This document shows, in pieces, positions 1 to 9,530 of a stretch of DNA of 64,000 nt. The notes below the pieces were generated by a model. That model ran no database searches and was not told the DNA's origin. It worked only from the letters and a program-made list of their open reading frames with translations. The DNA comes from CAXMRP01 sp965216515. GTDB lineage: Bacteria; Pseudomonadota; Alphaproteobacteria; Rhizobiales; Afifellaceae. The DNA lies in the NCBI GenBank assembly GCA_965216515.1, contig OZ244173.1, positions 2,790,001 through 2,854,000 of the forward strand. The letters run 5' to 3'. A program made the position numbers and the translations under genes. Within the stretch, counting starts at the first letter, position 1. Every line of letters begins with the position of its first letter.

Positions 1-3000
1 GCCGCCCTGGCGCGGCGGTCGCCGGCCTCGACGACGGTGCCGGCCGCGATGAACAACGGATTTGCCGCCCTGGACCGGAAAGACCCCGTCCAGGCGGCGT
101 CCCACTTCAAGGACGCGCTGGCGCTGGACAATTCGCGACAGGATGCCTGGATTGGCCTCTTGCGCGCGCTTGCCGAAACCAAAACCAGGAATTTCAGCGA
201 GCGCCGGGCGCTCGGGGATGAGCGGATCGCCGTTGCCGCCAACCTGTACCAGCGATCCCGGTCCGATGACGACAAAGCGCTGGCGCTGGGCCTGCTCGGC
301 ACCGCCCTGGCGGGCCGCCAGATCTACAAGCCGGCCATTGGCTCCTATCGCGCCAGCCTGGCGTTGCGCGAAGCGCCGCGGATGCGCGCCGCCTATGACA
401 AGCTCGTTTCCGAGCACGGGTTTCGGCTTGTGGAGCACCGCGTCGATGCCGACACCCTGTCGCCGCAGATCTGCCTGGTCTTTTCCGATGACCTGGCGAC
501 CGGAACAGCCGATGCGGCCGATTTCGTACGCGTTGAAAATGGTGAGACGCTGGCGATCAGCGGATCCGGGCGGCAAGTCTGCATCGACGGGGTCGCGCAC
601 GGCGGCCGGTATGATGTGACCGTGCGTGCCGGCCTGCCGGCCGCCGATGGCGAGACGATCGAAAAGTCGGTGGCGCTCGATATCTTTGTTCGTGACCGGC
701 CGCCATCGGTGCGCTTTCCCGGCGCCGCCTATGTGCTTCCCGGAGGTGATGACGGCGCCATACCCGTCGCCACCGTCAATGCCGTATCCATCGATGCAAA
801 GCTCTATCGCGTCGGCGATCGGTCGCTTGCCCGCGCGATCGGTGACCGCCAGTTTCTCCGCCAGCTCAACGCCTATCAGGGCGAGCGGATCGGCAAGGAA
901 ATCGGCGAACTGGTCTGGGAAGGCGCGGTCGATGTCGAGCAGCTTCTGAACCGCGAAGTCGTCAGCGCGATTCCCGTCAGGGCGATCACCTCGTCCATCG
1001 AGCCGGGCGCCTATGTCCTGATGGCCACGCCGGCAAATCAGGTGAACGACTGGCGCGCGCAGGCCACCCAATGGTTCATCGTCACCGATCTGGGTCTGTC
1101 GACGCTTTCCGGCTCCGATTCCTTCCGGGTCCTGGTTCGCTCGCTGACCACGGCCAATCCGCTGCCGGGTGTCGATGTGCGCATCGTTGCCACCAACAAC
1201 GAAATTCTCGGTACAGCCCGGACCAACGATGGCGGCATTGCCCGGTTTGATTCCCGACTGGTCAAGGGCGAGGGCGGCCTGGCGCCGGCCCTGGTCGTCG
1301 CTGAACTGGCCGGCGAAATTGAGGATTACAGTTTTCTCGATCTGACCCGGTCGGAACTGGATCTCTCCGACCGCGGCGTTGACGGGCGAGAGCCACCGGG
1401 ACCCGTCGATGTCTACCTGACCGTCGATCGCGGCATCTACCGGCCCGGAGAGACGGTCCACGCCACCGCGCTGGTGCGCGATGCAAAAGCGATGGCGCTC
1501 GACGATCTTCCCCTGACCCTGATCACCCATCGGCCCGACGGCAAGGAAGCCGAACGGCGCCTCGTCGCCGATCAAAGCCTCGGCGGGTCGGTGAACGGGA
1601 TCGCCATTGCCGGTGACGCCATGCGCGGCGCCTGGAAGGTGGGCATCTACGCCGATCCCAAATCATCGCCGCTTGCCGAAGCGAGCTATCTGGTCGAGGA
1701 TTTCCTGCCCGAGCGGCTTGATTTCGACCTGACGATCGAGGGCGAGACCGCGACCCTTGGCCAGCCGCTGAATGCGCGGGTGGCGGCACGCTATCTTTAC
1801 GGTGCGCCGGCCGGCAGGCTTCAGGTCAGCGGCAACACGCGACTGGTTCCGGTCCGCACATCCGGCGATTTTCCCGGCTTTGTCTTTGGACTCGCCGACG
1901 AGGAAAGCCAGCCGACTCTGACGACTCTTCCAGGGGCCGAAACCGATGCCGAGGGCGTCGCCAGCCTGCAGGCGTCGCTCCCCGCCTCGCCGTCCGACAC
2001 CTGGCCGCTTCAGGCGGTGTTCACTGCACAGATCACCGACACGAGCGGACGACCGGTCGAACGCGCATTGACGGTTCCGGTAAGGATGCCCGGCGTTCGG
2101 CTCGGTCTGAAACCGGCATTCCAGGGCGCCGCATCCCAGAACAGCACCGTCACCTTCGAGGCTGTCGCGCTCGACGGAGATGGCGTCGGGCGGGACCTGG
2201 CGGGTGTGGAATGGACTCTGTCGAAGGTGGAGACCGACTATCAATGGTACCGCCAGGATGGCAGTTGGTCCTACCGGATCATTCACCGCAAGGAACGGGT
2301 GGCCGACGGATCGCTCGATCTTCAAGCCGGCGCGTCTGCGACCATCGACGTCGACGTGGAATGGGGCGGCTACGAACTCAGCCTCGCTTCCGGCCGTGAC
2401 GCCATCCCGGTCAGTCACCGTTTCGAGGCCGGCTGGTATGTGGAGGCCAAATCCCTCGACACGCCGGAAACGCTGAAGGTTTCGCTGGACAGGAGCGAGG
2501 TTTCCGTCGGCGGCACCCTGACGGCCCGGATCATCCCGCCATTTGCCGGCCAGGCGGAGGTGCTGGTCGTCGACGATCGGGTGATCGATCACAGAATCGT
2601 CGATGTCCCGGAGGGCGGAACGGCGGTTGAGTTCGCCGTGACGGAGGAATGGGGCGCCGGTGCCTACGTCCTGGTGAACCTGGTTCGCCCGATGGACATC
2701 GACGCCGGGCGCATGCCGGGCCGGGCCATGGGCCTTGCCTGGGCGGGTGTTGATCCGGGTGATCGCAGGATTGCCGTTTCCATCGATGCCCCGCAGGTCG
2801 CCCGCCCCCGCGGTTCGGTGCCCGTGCGGGTCTCCCTCGATAATTTGGCGTCCGGTGAACAGGCCTTCATCATGCTTGCCGCTGTCGATGCCGGCATCCT
2901 CAACCTCACCGGTCATGAGACACCCGATCCCGATGGCTGGTATTTCGGACAGCGCAAGCTGGGTGTTTCCATCCTAGATTTCTACAACCAGTTGATCGAC

Positions 3001-5085
3001 CGCACGCAGGGGATTGCCGCCCATGTGCGATCAGGCGGCGATGCCTCCATGATGCGGTTCGACGGCCCGCCGCCACCGGACATTCTGATGGCGTTCCACT
3101 CCGGCGTCATCGAGGTCGATCAGGCAGGACGGGCGCTTGTCGACATCCCGGTGCCCGACTTCAACGGCACCGTCCGGCTAATGGTCATGGCCTGGTCAAA
3201 GGAAGGCATCGGCCACGCCGTCACGGAAACCGTGTTTCGCGATCCGGTCGTGTTGGCGACAAGCCTGCCGCATTTCCTGGCGCCCGGCGATCAGTCGAGG
3301 CTCCTGGTCGATATCGACAATGTGGAGGCACTGACCGGCAATGCCGACGTGTCGGTTCGATCCGATGGCGGAGCACTGTCCATCCCCGATGCTGACGCGA
3401 ACCGCACAATCACGCTCGTTGAGGGTGGTCGCCAGCGCCTGCTCGTTCCGGTTACGGCCACCGGGAGCGGGCGCGCCGACGTCACTGTCGACCTGGCGCT
3501 GCCGGACGGCACGATCCTGTCCAAGCGCCACACAATTGATGTTCGCATCAACGAGCCGGATACGGTTGTGACGTCGGAGTTTGAGCTGAAGGCGGGTTCG
3601 ACACTCACCCTGGATGAAACACTGGCCACCGGCTTTTCCGCCGAAACCCTGACCGCGACGCTTTCGGCCAGTGCGGCCGGGCGCCTGGATGTTGCCGGGA
3701 TCGTACGGTCCCTGGACCGTTATCCCTATGGCTGTTCGGAGCAGATCACCAGCCGGGCGCTGCCGCTGGTCTATCTTGATGACGTGATATTGGCGGCCGG
3801 GCTTTCCGGCGAAAAGAGCGCCCGGGACAGGGTCCAGGATGCGATCAGGCAGCTTGTCGCGCGGCAGAACAATGCCGGCGGTTTCGGGCTTTGGGGGGCG
3901 GGATCGGGGGGTCTCTGGCTCGATGCCTATGTCACCGACTTTCTGAGCCGGGCGCGTGAAAAGGGATATTCCGTCCCCGATATCGCCTTCCGGCTTGCCA
4001 TCGACAATCTGAAAAACCGGTTGGCCTACGCGCCCGACTTCGAACGCGGTGGCGAGGATATCGCCTACGGCCTCTATCTTCTGGCCCGTCACGGCAAGGC
4101 CGCCATCGGTGACCTGCGATATTACGCGATCTCCAGGCTGGATCGCTTTTCCACCCCGCTTGCCAAGGCCCAAATCGCGGCTGCGCTGATGCTGTATGGT
4201 GACAAGCTTGCGGCGGAACGGGTGTTTCGGGTAGCGATTGCCGAACTGAACGCGCCGGAAGCAGGCGGATACCGGGCGGACTACGGGTCCTTACTCAGGG
4301 ACCATGCCGCGGTTCTGACCCTCGCCTCGGAAACCGGATCATCGCTTGGCAACGACCGACCGACCATCGATCGCCTGAATGCCACCTGGTCATCGGCACC
4401 GCGGATGAGCACACAGGATCAGGCCTGGTCGCTTCTGGCGGCACATGCACTCATGTCGGACAACGCTTCGCCGCAACTTCTGCTCAACGGTGAACCGCAA
4501 GTCGGGGGCTTGTTCCTGCCGCTTTCGTCCGACGAGCTTGCCGCCGGTACCACGCTGGAAAACCGCGGCGAACGGCCCGTCTATGTGACCCTTTCCCGGC
4601 GCGGTGTCTCGGCGGTCCCGCCGCCGGCCGGTGGCCCGCTGGGAACCATTGAACGCGCTTTTTACGATGCGGAGACCGGCGAGCCGGTCGACCTGTCGGC
4701 AGTGGCCCAGGGACAGCGGATCGTCGTCGTTCTCACCGTGCTCTTTGCCGATGATTCCGGCGGAAGGATGATCGTCGACGATCCGTTGCCGGCCGGCTTC
4801 GAGATTGAAAATCCGCATATTCTGAGAAGCGGCGAGTTGTCGGTCTTCGATTGGCTGGGGCTGGAGACCGAGGCCGCGCACACCGAATTCCGGTCGGGCA
4901 AGTTCATCGCGGCTTTTGACCGGGGCAACGGTGGTCCGGCACGGTCCCGGTTTGCCTATGTGGTCCGTGCGGTCTCGCCGGGTTCGTTTCTGTATCCCGC
5001 CGCGCTGATCGAGGATATGTACCGGCCCGACCGCCGTTCCCGAAGCGCCCGGGGAAATGTCACGATCATCGGGCCACTGCGCTAG
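1..5085 (+). CDS. Bacterial alpha-2-macroglobulin family protein (YfhM-like), 5' end outside window
   Basis: Large periplasmic protease-trapping protein. The frame is open from base 1, so the true start and the signal peptide lie upstream; the first usable in-window start is a GTG at 37, giving 1682 residues. Residues about 10-120 form a helical, TPR-like lead-in. MG domains follow, and near residue 1233 the thioester motif is intact (YPYGCSEQ, Cys1233-Gln1236), followed by the helical thioester/complement-like domain and a C-terminal receptor-like domain. A bait region would be expected in the middle of the chain but I cannot place it by eye. Known role of the family: covalent trapping of host or competitor proteases in the periplasm, usually encoded beside pbpC so that cell-wall repair is coupled. 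That arrangement is seen here, with pbpC starting 12 bases downstream. Length is close to the E. coli homologue (about 1650 aa), so only a small part should be missing. Confidence 0.93.
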   Translation, partial: AALARRSPASTTVPAAMNNGFAALDRKDPVQAASHFKDALALDNSRQDAWIGLLRALAETKTRNFSERRALGDERIAVAANLYQRSRSDDDKALALGLLGTALAGRQIYKPAIGSYRASLALREAPRMRAAYDKLVSEHGFRLVEHRVDADTLSPQICLVFSDDLATGTADAADFVRVENGETLAISGSGRQVCIDGVAHGGRYDVTVRAGLPAADGETIEKSVALDIFVRDRPPSVRFPGAAYVLPGGDDGAIPVATVNAVSIDAKLYRVGDRSLARAIGDRQFLRQLNAYQGERIGKEIGELVWEGAVDVEQLLNREVVSAIPVRAITSSIEPGAYVLMATPANQVNDWRAQATQWFIVTDLGLSTLSGSDSFRVLVRSLTTANPLPGVDVRIVATNNEILGTARTNDGGIARFDSRLVKGEGGLAPALVVAELAGEIEDYSFLDLTRSELDLSDRGVDGREPPGPVDVYLTVDRGIYRPGETVHATALVRDAKAMALDDLPLTLITHRPDGKEAERRLVADQSLGGSVNGIAIAGDAMRGAWKVGIYADPKSSPLAEASYLVEDFLPERLDFDLTIEGETATLGQPLNARVAARYLYGAPAGRLQVSGNTRLVPVRTSGDFPGFVFGLADEESQPTLTTLPGAETDAEGVASLQASLPASPSDTWPLQAVFTAQITDTSGRPVERALTVPVRMPGVRLGLKPAFQGAASQNSTVTFEAVALDGDGVGRDLAGVEWTLSKVETDYQWYRQDGSWSYRIIHRKERVADGSLDLQAGASATIDVDVEWGGYELSLASGRDAIPVSHRFEAGWYVEAKSLDTPETLKVSLDRSEVSVGGTLTARIIPPFAGQAEVLVVDDRVIDHRIVDVPEGGTAVEFAVTEEWGAGAYVLVNLVRPMDIDAGRMPGRAMGLAWAGVDPGDRRIAVSIDAPQVARPRGSVPVRVSLDNLASGEQAFIMLAAVDAGILNLTGHETPDPDGWYFGQRKLGVSILDFYNQLIDRTQGIAAHVRSGGDASMMRFDGPPPPDILMAFHSGVIEVDQAGRALVDIPVPDFNGTVRLMVMAWSKEGIGHAVTETVFRDPVVLATSLPHFLAPGDQSRLLVDIDNVEALTGNADVSVRSDGGALSIPDADANRTITLVEGGRQRLLVPVTATGSGRADVTVDLALPDGTILSKRHTIDVRINEPDTVVTSEFELKAGSTLTLDETLATGFSAETLTATLSASAAGRLDVAGIVRSLDRYPYGCSEQITSRALPLVYLDDVILAAGLSGEKSARDRVQDAIRQLVARQNNAGGFGLWGAGSGGLWLDAYVTDFLSRAREKGYSVPDIAFRLAIDNLKNRLAYAPDFERGGEDIAYGLYLLARHGKAAIGDLRYYAISRLDRFSTPLAKAQIAAALMLYGDKLAAERVFRVAIAELNAPEAGGYRADYGSLLRDHAAVLTLASETGSSLGNDRPTIDRLNATWSSAPRMSTQDQAWSLLAAHALMSDNASPQLLLNGEPQVGGLFLPLSSDELAAGTTLENRGERPVYVTLSRRGVSAVPPPAGGPLGTIERAFYDAETGEPVDLSAVAQGQRIVVVLTVLFADDSGGRMIVDDPLPAGFEIENPHILRSGELSVFDWLGLETEAAHTEFRSGKFIAAFDRGNGGPARSRFAYVVRAVSPGSFLYPAALIEDMYRPDRRSRSARGNVTIIGPLR

Positions 5086-5097
5086 GCGCCGCAATCG

Positions 5098-7170
5098 ATG
5101 TCGGCCCGCCGCTCGTTCAACCCGATACCTGTCGCCCTGATCGTGGCGATGGCGATGCCGCTTGCCGCCGCCATGTCCTTGAAATCCGTGGTCCGATCGG
5201 CGGATGCGGGGCTTCCCGATCTTGCCCATTCCGCCGTCGTCCTGGATCGGAACGGGATTTTGTTGCGGCCGTTCCCGGTCGCCGACGGCAGGTGGCGGCT
5301 TCCGACCACGATTGCGGACGTGGATCCGGCCTATGTCGCCATGTTGCTGGCCTACGAGGACCGTCGTTTCCACCGCCACCGCGGGGTCGATCTGCGGGCG
5401 CTGGCCCGGTCCATGGTGACGATCATCGCCAACGGGCGGTTCGTCTCCGGCGGCTCGACCCTGACCATGCAGGTCGCCCGTCTGATCGACGGGAACAAGA
5501 CCCGCACCCCGGCGGCCAAGTTTCGTCAGATCGTCCATGCCCGGGCGCTTGAAGACCGGCACGACAAGGCCGCGATCCTCACCCACTACCTCAACCGTGC
5601 CCCCTTTGGCGGCAACCTGGAGGGGGTCCGGACCGCCGCGCTCGCCTATTTCGGCAAAGAGCCGCTGCGATTGTCGGCCGCCGAGGCGGCGCTGCTCGTG
5701 GCGCTCCCGCAGTCGCCGGAAGCGCGACGTCCGGACAGGCCCGCGGCACAGTCGGGCGCCCTCAAAAAAGCCCGCGATCGCGTCCTCAAACGCGCCCATG
5801 CCATCGGTCTGATCGATCGGCGGGAATTGCAGCGGGCCCTGACCGAATCGTTGCCTGCCGGACGACGGCCGATGCCGATTCTGGCGGCCCACCTGTCCGA
5901 AATCGTGGTGGCGGAGAAACCGGAACGAGCGGTCCACACGCTTTCCCTTGACGCCGACTTGCAGGCAAAACTGGAAACGCTTGCCCGCAACAGCGCGCAG
6001 CGGCTGGGCCCGAACGTTTCCGTGGCCATCCTTGTTGCCGACCATCGCACCGGCGAGATCCGCGCTTCGGTCGGGTCATCGGATTACTTTGACCCGAACC
6101 GGCGGGGCTTCGTCGACATGACCAGGGCGGTCCGGTCGCCGGGCTCCACCCTGAAACCGTTGATCTACGGTCTGGCGTTCCAGGACGGGGTGGCGCATCC
6201 CGAAAGCCTGATCGAGGACCGGCCATCGGTCTTTCACGGCTATCAGCCGGCGAATTTCGATCGCGATTATCTGGGCACGGTGACCGTCCGCAAGGCGCTG
6301 CAGCTTTCCCTCAACGTACCCGCCGTCAGGATGCTGGAGAAGGTCGGGCCTGCCAGGCTCCTGGCGGCGCTGAGACGGACGGGGGCCGAGCCCGTCCTGC
6401 CCGCAAGCGCCACGGCGAACCTGTCTGTCGCGCTTGGCGGCATTGGCATGCGGCTGACCGATCTTGTTTCGCTTTATTCGGCGCTGGCCGCGGGCGGCCG
6501 GTCGGTGCCGCTCACCCATGACACCTCCGACGCCGTAGGCCGGCCACCGGCTGAGACGGTCCGCATACTCAACCCGCAGGCCGCCTGGCTGGTCGGCTCC
6601 ATTCTCGCCGGGGTCCGCGATCCGAACGGGATGACGCCCGGCGGTTTCGCGTTCAAGACCGGGACATCCTATGGCTATCGGGACGCCTGGGCGATCGGGT
6701 TTGACGGACGGCATGTGGCGGGTGTCTGGGCCGGTCGCGCCGATGGCAAGTCCGTCAACGGCCTTGTCGGCATCGATGTCGCGGCCCCGATCCTCGATGC
6801 GGTTTTCGCGCGCATCGGCGAGAGCCACCGCCTCCCGCCCGCGCCGCCGGGCACGACAATCGCCTCATCGGCAGACCTGCCCATGGCCATGCGGCATATC
6901 GGAGCGGCGGGCGTCGGCGACCCGCCCGACAAACCGGGGATCGTTTTTCCGCCGCACCTGTCCCAGGTGGAGATCGCGAGCGGATCACCCCTGGCTATCG
7001 AGGTGGAACACGGCAGGGCCCCCCTGACCCTGATGATCAATGGCGTGCCGGTTACGCTGCGTTCCTGGGGCCGGAACTTTGAATGGATTCCGGAAGGCCG
7101 GGGCAGTTTCGATCTTCTGGTCATCGATGCCAGGGGACAAACAGCGCGATCGACAATATTCCTGCGGTGA
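5098..7170 (+). CDS. pbpC: Penicillin-binding protein 1C (bifunctional transglycosylase/transpeptidase)
   Basis: Peptidoglycan glycosyltransferase plus transpeptidase anchored in the inner membrane. Residues about 10-27 form the N-terminal anchor. The GT51 transglycosylase domain has the catalytic Glu at residue 87 (YEDRRFHRHRGVD) and the second motif GGSTLTMQ near 118-125. The transpeptidase domain has the SxxK nucleophile (SPGSTLKP, Ser350-Lys353) and a KTGTSYGYRDAW box near residue 520. The C-terminal 90 residues resemble the small beta domain typical of PBP1C. At 690 aa it is a little shorter than E. coli PbpC (770). It starts 12 bases after the macroglobulin stop and is almost certainly co-transcribed with it. 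Family knowledge: PBP1C is dispensable for growth and is thought to repair the wall in partnership with the macroglobulin. Confidence 0.95.
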   Translation: MSARRSFNPIPVALIVAMAMPLAAAMSLKSVVRSADAGLPDLAHSAVVLDRNGILLRPFPVADGRWRLPTTIADVDPAYVAMLLAYEDRRFHRHRGVDLRALARSMVTIIANGRFVSGGSTLTMQVARLIDGNKTRTPAAKFRQIVHARALEDRHDKAAILTHYLNRAPFGGNLEGVRTAALAYFGKEPLRLSAAEAALLVALPQSPEARRPDRPAAQSGALKKARDRVLKRAHAIGLIDRRELQRALTESLPAGRRPMPILAAHLSEIVVAEKPERAVHTLSLDADLQAKLETLARNSAQRLGPNVSVAILVADHRTGEIRASVGSSDYFDPNRRGFVDMTRAVRSPGSTLKPLIYGLAFQDGVAHPESLIEDRPSVFHGYQPANFDRDYLGTVTVRKALQLSLNVPAVRMLEKVGPARLLAALRRTGAEPVLPASATANLSVALGGIGMRLTDLVSLYSALAAGGRSVPLTHDTSDAVGRPPAETVRILNPQAAWLVGSILAGVRDPNGMTPGGFAFKTGTSYGYRDAWAIGFDGRHVAGVWAGRADGKSVNGLVGIDVAAPILDAVFARIGESHRLPPAPPGTTIASSADLPMAMRHIGAAGVGDPPDKPGIVFPPHLSQVEIASGSPLAIEVEHGRAPLTLMINGVPVTLRSWGRNFEWIPEGRGSFDLLVIDARGQTARSTIFLR

Positions 7171-7182
7171 TCTTGCAGGAAG

Positions 7183-7213
7183 AAATATCAGGCCCGGAGC
7201 CCGATGATATTTT
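7183..7213 (+). terminator. Imperfect hairpin after pbpC, possible terminator
   Basis: AAATATC (7183-7189) can pair with GATATTT (7206-7212), with a GGC/GCC inner pair, and a short T run follows. It lies 13 bases after the pbpC stop. The interior is imperfect, so it is only a candidate. Confidence 0.35.
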
Positions 7214-7494
7214 GCCAGCTGACTGGCTGGCGGAGGAAGCAGCGGAACGGATTGAGTTGGCGTTCCACCGGTTTGACGGACACGATTCCGATCGCGATTG
7301 CCCGACGTAAACCGGCAAACGGCATCCATCATTCAGATCACGGATCGCAATTCACCTCGATAGCGCCTTCTGCATTATATCCGTTCCGCGAGACACGATA
7401 CCGGTTTTGCGGCAAGGCCATGACGACATGGAAGACCGTGACGGCCGCGGCACGATCAAAGACGACCCGTCAAATCCACGCGGCTGCGGTTTGA
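7204..7494 (+). pseudogene. IS3-family transposase (OrfB/DDE) remnant
   Basis: A short frame contains ARRKPANGIHHSDHGSQFTS, which matches the region around the second catalytic Asp of IS3-family OrfB integrases (consensus IHHSDxGSQYTS). Before and after this stretch the similarity disappears and there is no space for a complete DDE domain, so only a scar of an insertion sequence remains between pbpC and the peptide importer. It explains most of the 357-base gap between these genes. No terminal inverted repeats were found by eye. Confidence 0.6.
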
Positions 7495-7527
7495 TAACGT
7501 AACAACACCCGGTCCATGTGAACGGAC

Positions 7528-8550
7528 CTATCGGACCGCCTCCTCCGATCGTTTTGCAAGTTGCTTTTTGAAATGGTGACACGCCACATCGCGCATGTCC
7601 GTCACAGATTGCATGCGGGGCGCATCGTCGCTGCAGGCCTGCGTCGCGTGCCGGCAGCGCGGATGGAAAAAACAGCCTGAGGGAGGCGAAAGCGGGGAGG
7701 GCACTTCGCCCTCGATCGTGTCGAAGTGCACCAGTTCGTCGGCGTCCAGCACCAGCTTTGGAACAGAACCGAAAAGCGCATCTGTGTAGGGATGCGCCGG
7801 TTTGCCGAACACCTGCGCCACCGGTCCCAGTTCGACGATCCGGCCCAGATACATCACGGCGACCCGGTCACTGACGTGCTGAACCACGGAAAGGTCGTGG
7901 CTGATAAAGACGGTCGCCAGGTCCAGATCGCGGGTAAGTTGCAGGAAAAGGTTGATAATCTGCGCCTGGATCGAGACGTCGAGCGATGCGACAGGCTCGT
8001 CACAGATCAGCAAATCCGGTTGCATGGCCAGAGCGCGGGCGATCGCGATGCGCTGGCGCTGCCCGCCCGAGAATTGGTGCGGATAGCGGTCGACCCAGAC
8101 GGGATCAAGTCCCACCCTTTCGAACCAGTCGGCGACGTATGTTTTGGCTTCTGCCTTGGTGGTCAGGCCGTGGGCGATGGGACCTTCGGAAACCGTGTCC
8201 CCCACCTTCATGCGCGGATCAAGGCTGGCAAACGGGTCCTGGAACACGGTCTGCACGCGGGTCGTCACCTTGGCGCCGTGCTCCATCACCGGCGCACCGT
8301 CGATCGTCACAATTCCGGATGTCGGCGCCAGAATGCCCGCGATGAGACGGCCCAGAGTGGATTTGCCACAGCCGGACTCCCCGACAAGGCCGAGCGTCTC
8401 GCCCTTGGCCACCGTGAGCGAAACATCCGATACCGCGCGGACAGCACGCGTTTCGACCTTTGCCCCCAACCTGGCGGCAATCTTTTCGCCCGTGGTCAGG
8501 TTCGGTCCAAATAGGCGACTGACATTGTCAATGCTCAAAAAGGCGCTCAT
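7528..8550 (-). CDS. Peptide ABC transporter ATP-binding protein (OppF/DppF type)
   Basis: One of two ATPases energising the importer at 7528-13039. Walker A is GESGCGKST, the signature is FSGGQRQR, Walker B is LLICDEPVASLD and the switch His lies in VFISHDLS. The C-terminal oligopeptide-transporter extension has the Cys-rich segment PPSGCFFHPRCRHATQAC, which in this family binds an Fe-S cluster or forms disulfides. Its start overlaps the stop of the upstream oppD-type gene by four bases (ATGA), so the two are translationally coupled. It is the last gene of the minus-strand operon; an IS3 scar lies downstream. Confidence 0.95.
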   Translation of the reverse strand: MSAFLSIDNVSRLFGPNLTTGEKIAARLGAKVETRAVRAVSDVSLTVAKGETLGLVGESGCGKSTLGRLIAGILAPTSGIVTIDGAPVMEHGAKVTTRVQTVFQDPFASLDPRMKVGDTVSEGPIAHGLTTKAEAKTYVADWFERVGLDPVWVDRYPHQFSGGQRQRIAIARALAMQPDLLICDEPVASLDVSIQAQIINLFLQLTRDLDLATVFISHDLSVVQHVSDRVAVMYLGRIVELGPVAQVFGKPAHPYTDALFGSVPKLVLDADELVHFDTIEGEVPSPLSPPSGCFFHPRCRHATQACSDDAPRMQSVTDMRDVACHHFKKQLAKRSEEAVR

Positions 8551-9530
8551 CCCGTCACCTCCTGCATCTGGCCGACCGGATGGAAGCAGCGCCAGCCGCG
8601 ATCACCCCTGATGGTGATTTCGGGCTCCATGTTGCATTCAGACGTCGAATGGTCACAGCGTGGGGCGAAGGGGCAGCCGGGTGGCAGCGACAGCAGAGAT
8701 GGCGTGGTGCCGGCGATCTGCGCAAGTGGCGCGCCCGGCGCGGCCATGGCCGGAAGCGAGGCAATCAGCCCCTCCGTATACGGATGGCGCGGATCGCGCA
8801 GAAGCGAGGCGGTCGGCCCCTGTTCGACTATGCGCCCCGCATACATGACGGCAAGCTTTACGGCGAGGCTGGAAACCACCGCCAGATCATGACTGATCCA
8901 GATGAGCGCGGTCCCCATATCGGCCGCCAGATCGCGCATCTGGAAGAGTATCTGTGCCTGAATGGAGACGTCGAGCGCGGTCGTCGGCTCATCTGCGACG
9001 ATCACAGCAGGGCGGTGCAGGAGTGCGATGGCAATGGCCACGCGTTGCCGCATTCCGCCTGAAAATTCGTGAGGGTAGGAACGCAGCCGCGCGTAGGCGG
9101 AAGGAATTCCAACCTGGTTCAGCAGTTCGGCCGCGCGCCCATCCGCAGCGCTTTTGCCAAGCCGCTCGTGGGCGTCGATGGCAAGTTTCATCTGCTGGCC
9201 AATGGTCAGCATCGGGTTGAGCGTTGCGATGGGGTCCTGGAAGATCATCGAAATGTCCTGGCCCCGCCGGGCGCGCAGTTCTGCGTCCGACAGGGTCGTC
9301 AGTTCGGTCCCGTTCAGCTTGATGGACCCCTCAACGATGCGCCCCGGCTCATCGATCAGGCCCAGCAACGAAAAGCCCGTCACCGTCTTGCCTGATCCGC
9401 TTTCGCCGACCAGACCCATGATCTCACCGGGGGCCAGGTCGAAGGAAACGCCGTCGACCGCCTTCACCACACCTGCGCGGGTGAAGAAATGGGTGCGCAG
9501 ATTTCGGACGCTGAGGACAGGTTCGCTCAT
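8547..9530 (-). CDS. Peptide ABC transporter ATP-binding protein (OppD/DppD type)
   Basis: Second ATPase of the same importer, 327 aa. It has Walker A GESGSGKT, the Q-loop region MIFQDPIATLNP, signature FSGGMRQR, Walker B VIVADEPTTALD and the switch WISHDLA. The C-terminal Cys motif is PPGCPFAPRCDHSTSEC. Start and stop each overlap the neighbouring genes by four bases (ATGA on both sides), a tight operon. The substrate cannot be read from the sequence; dipeptides or oligopeptides and other amide compounds are usual for this family. Confidence 0.95.
   Translation of the reverse strand: MSEPVLSVRNLRTHFFTRAGVVKAVDGVSFDLAPGEIMGLVGESGSGKTVTGFSLLGLIDEPGRIVEGSIKLNGTELTTLSDAELRARRGQDISMIFQDPIATLNPMLTIGQQMKLAIDAHERLGKSAADGRAAELLNQVGIPSAYARLRSYPHEFSGGMRQRVAIAIALLHRPAVIVADEPTTALDVSIQAQILFQMRDLAADMGTALIWISHDLAVVSSLAVKLAVMYAGRIVEQGPTASLLRDPRHPYTEGLIASLPAMAAPGAPLAQIAGTTPSLLSLPPGCPFAPRCDHSTSECNMEPEITIRGDRGWRCFHPVGQMQEVTG

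Noticed and set aside
1663..2916. 417-codon frame antisense to the macroglobulin gene
   Set aside because: It is a mirror of the highly biased coding strand; the plus-strand gene has clear family motifs.
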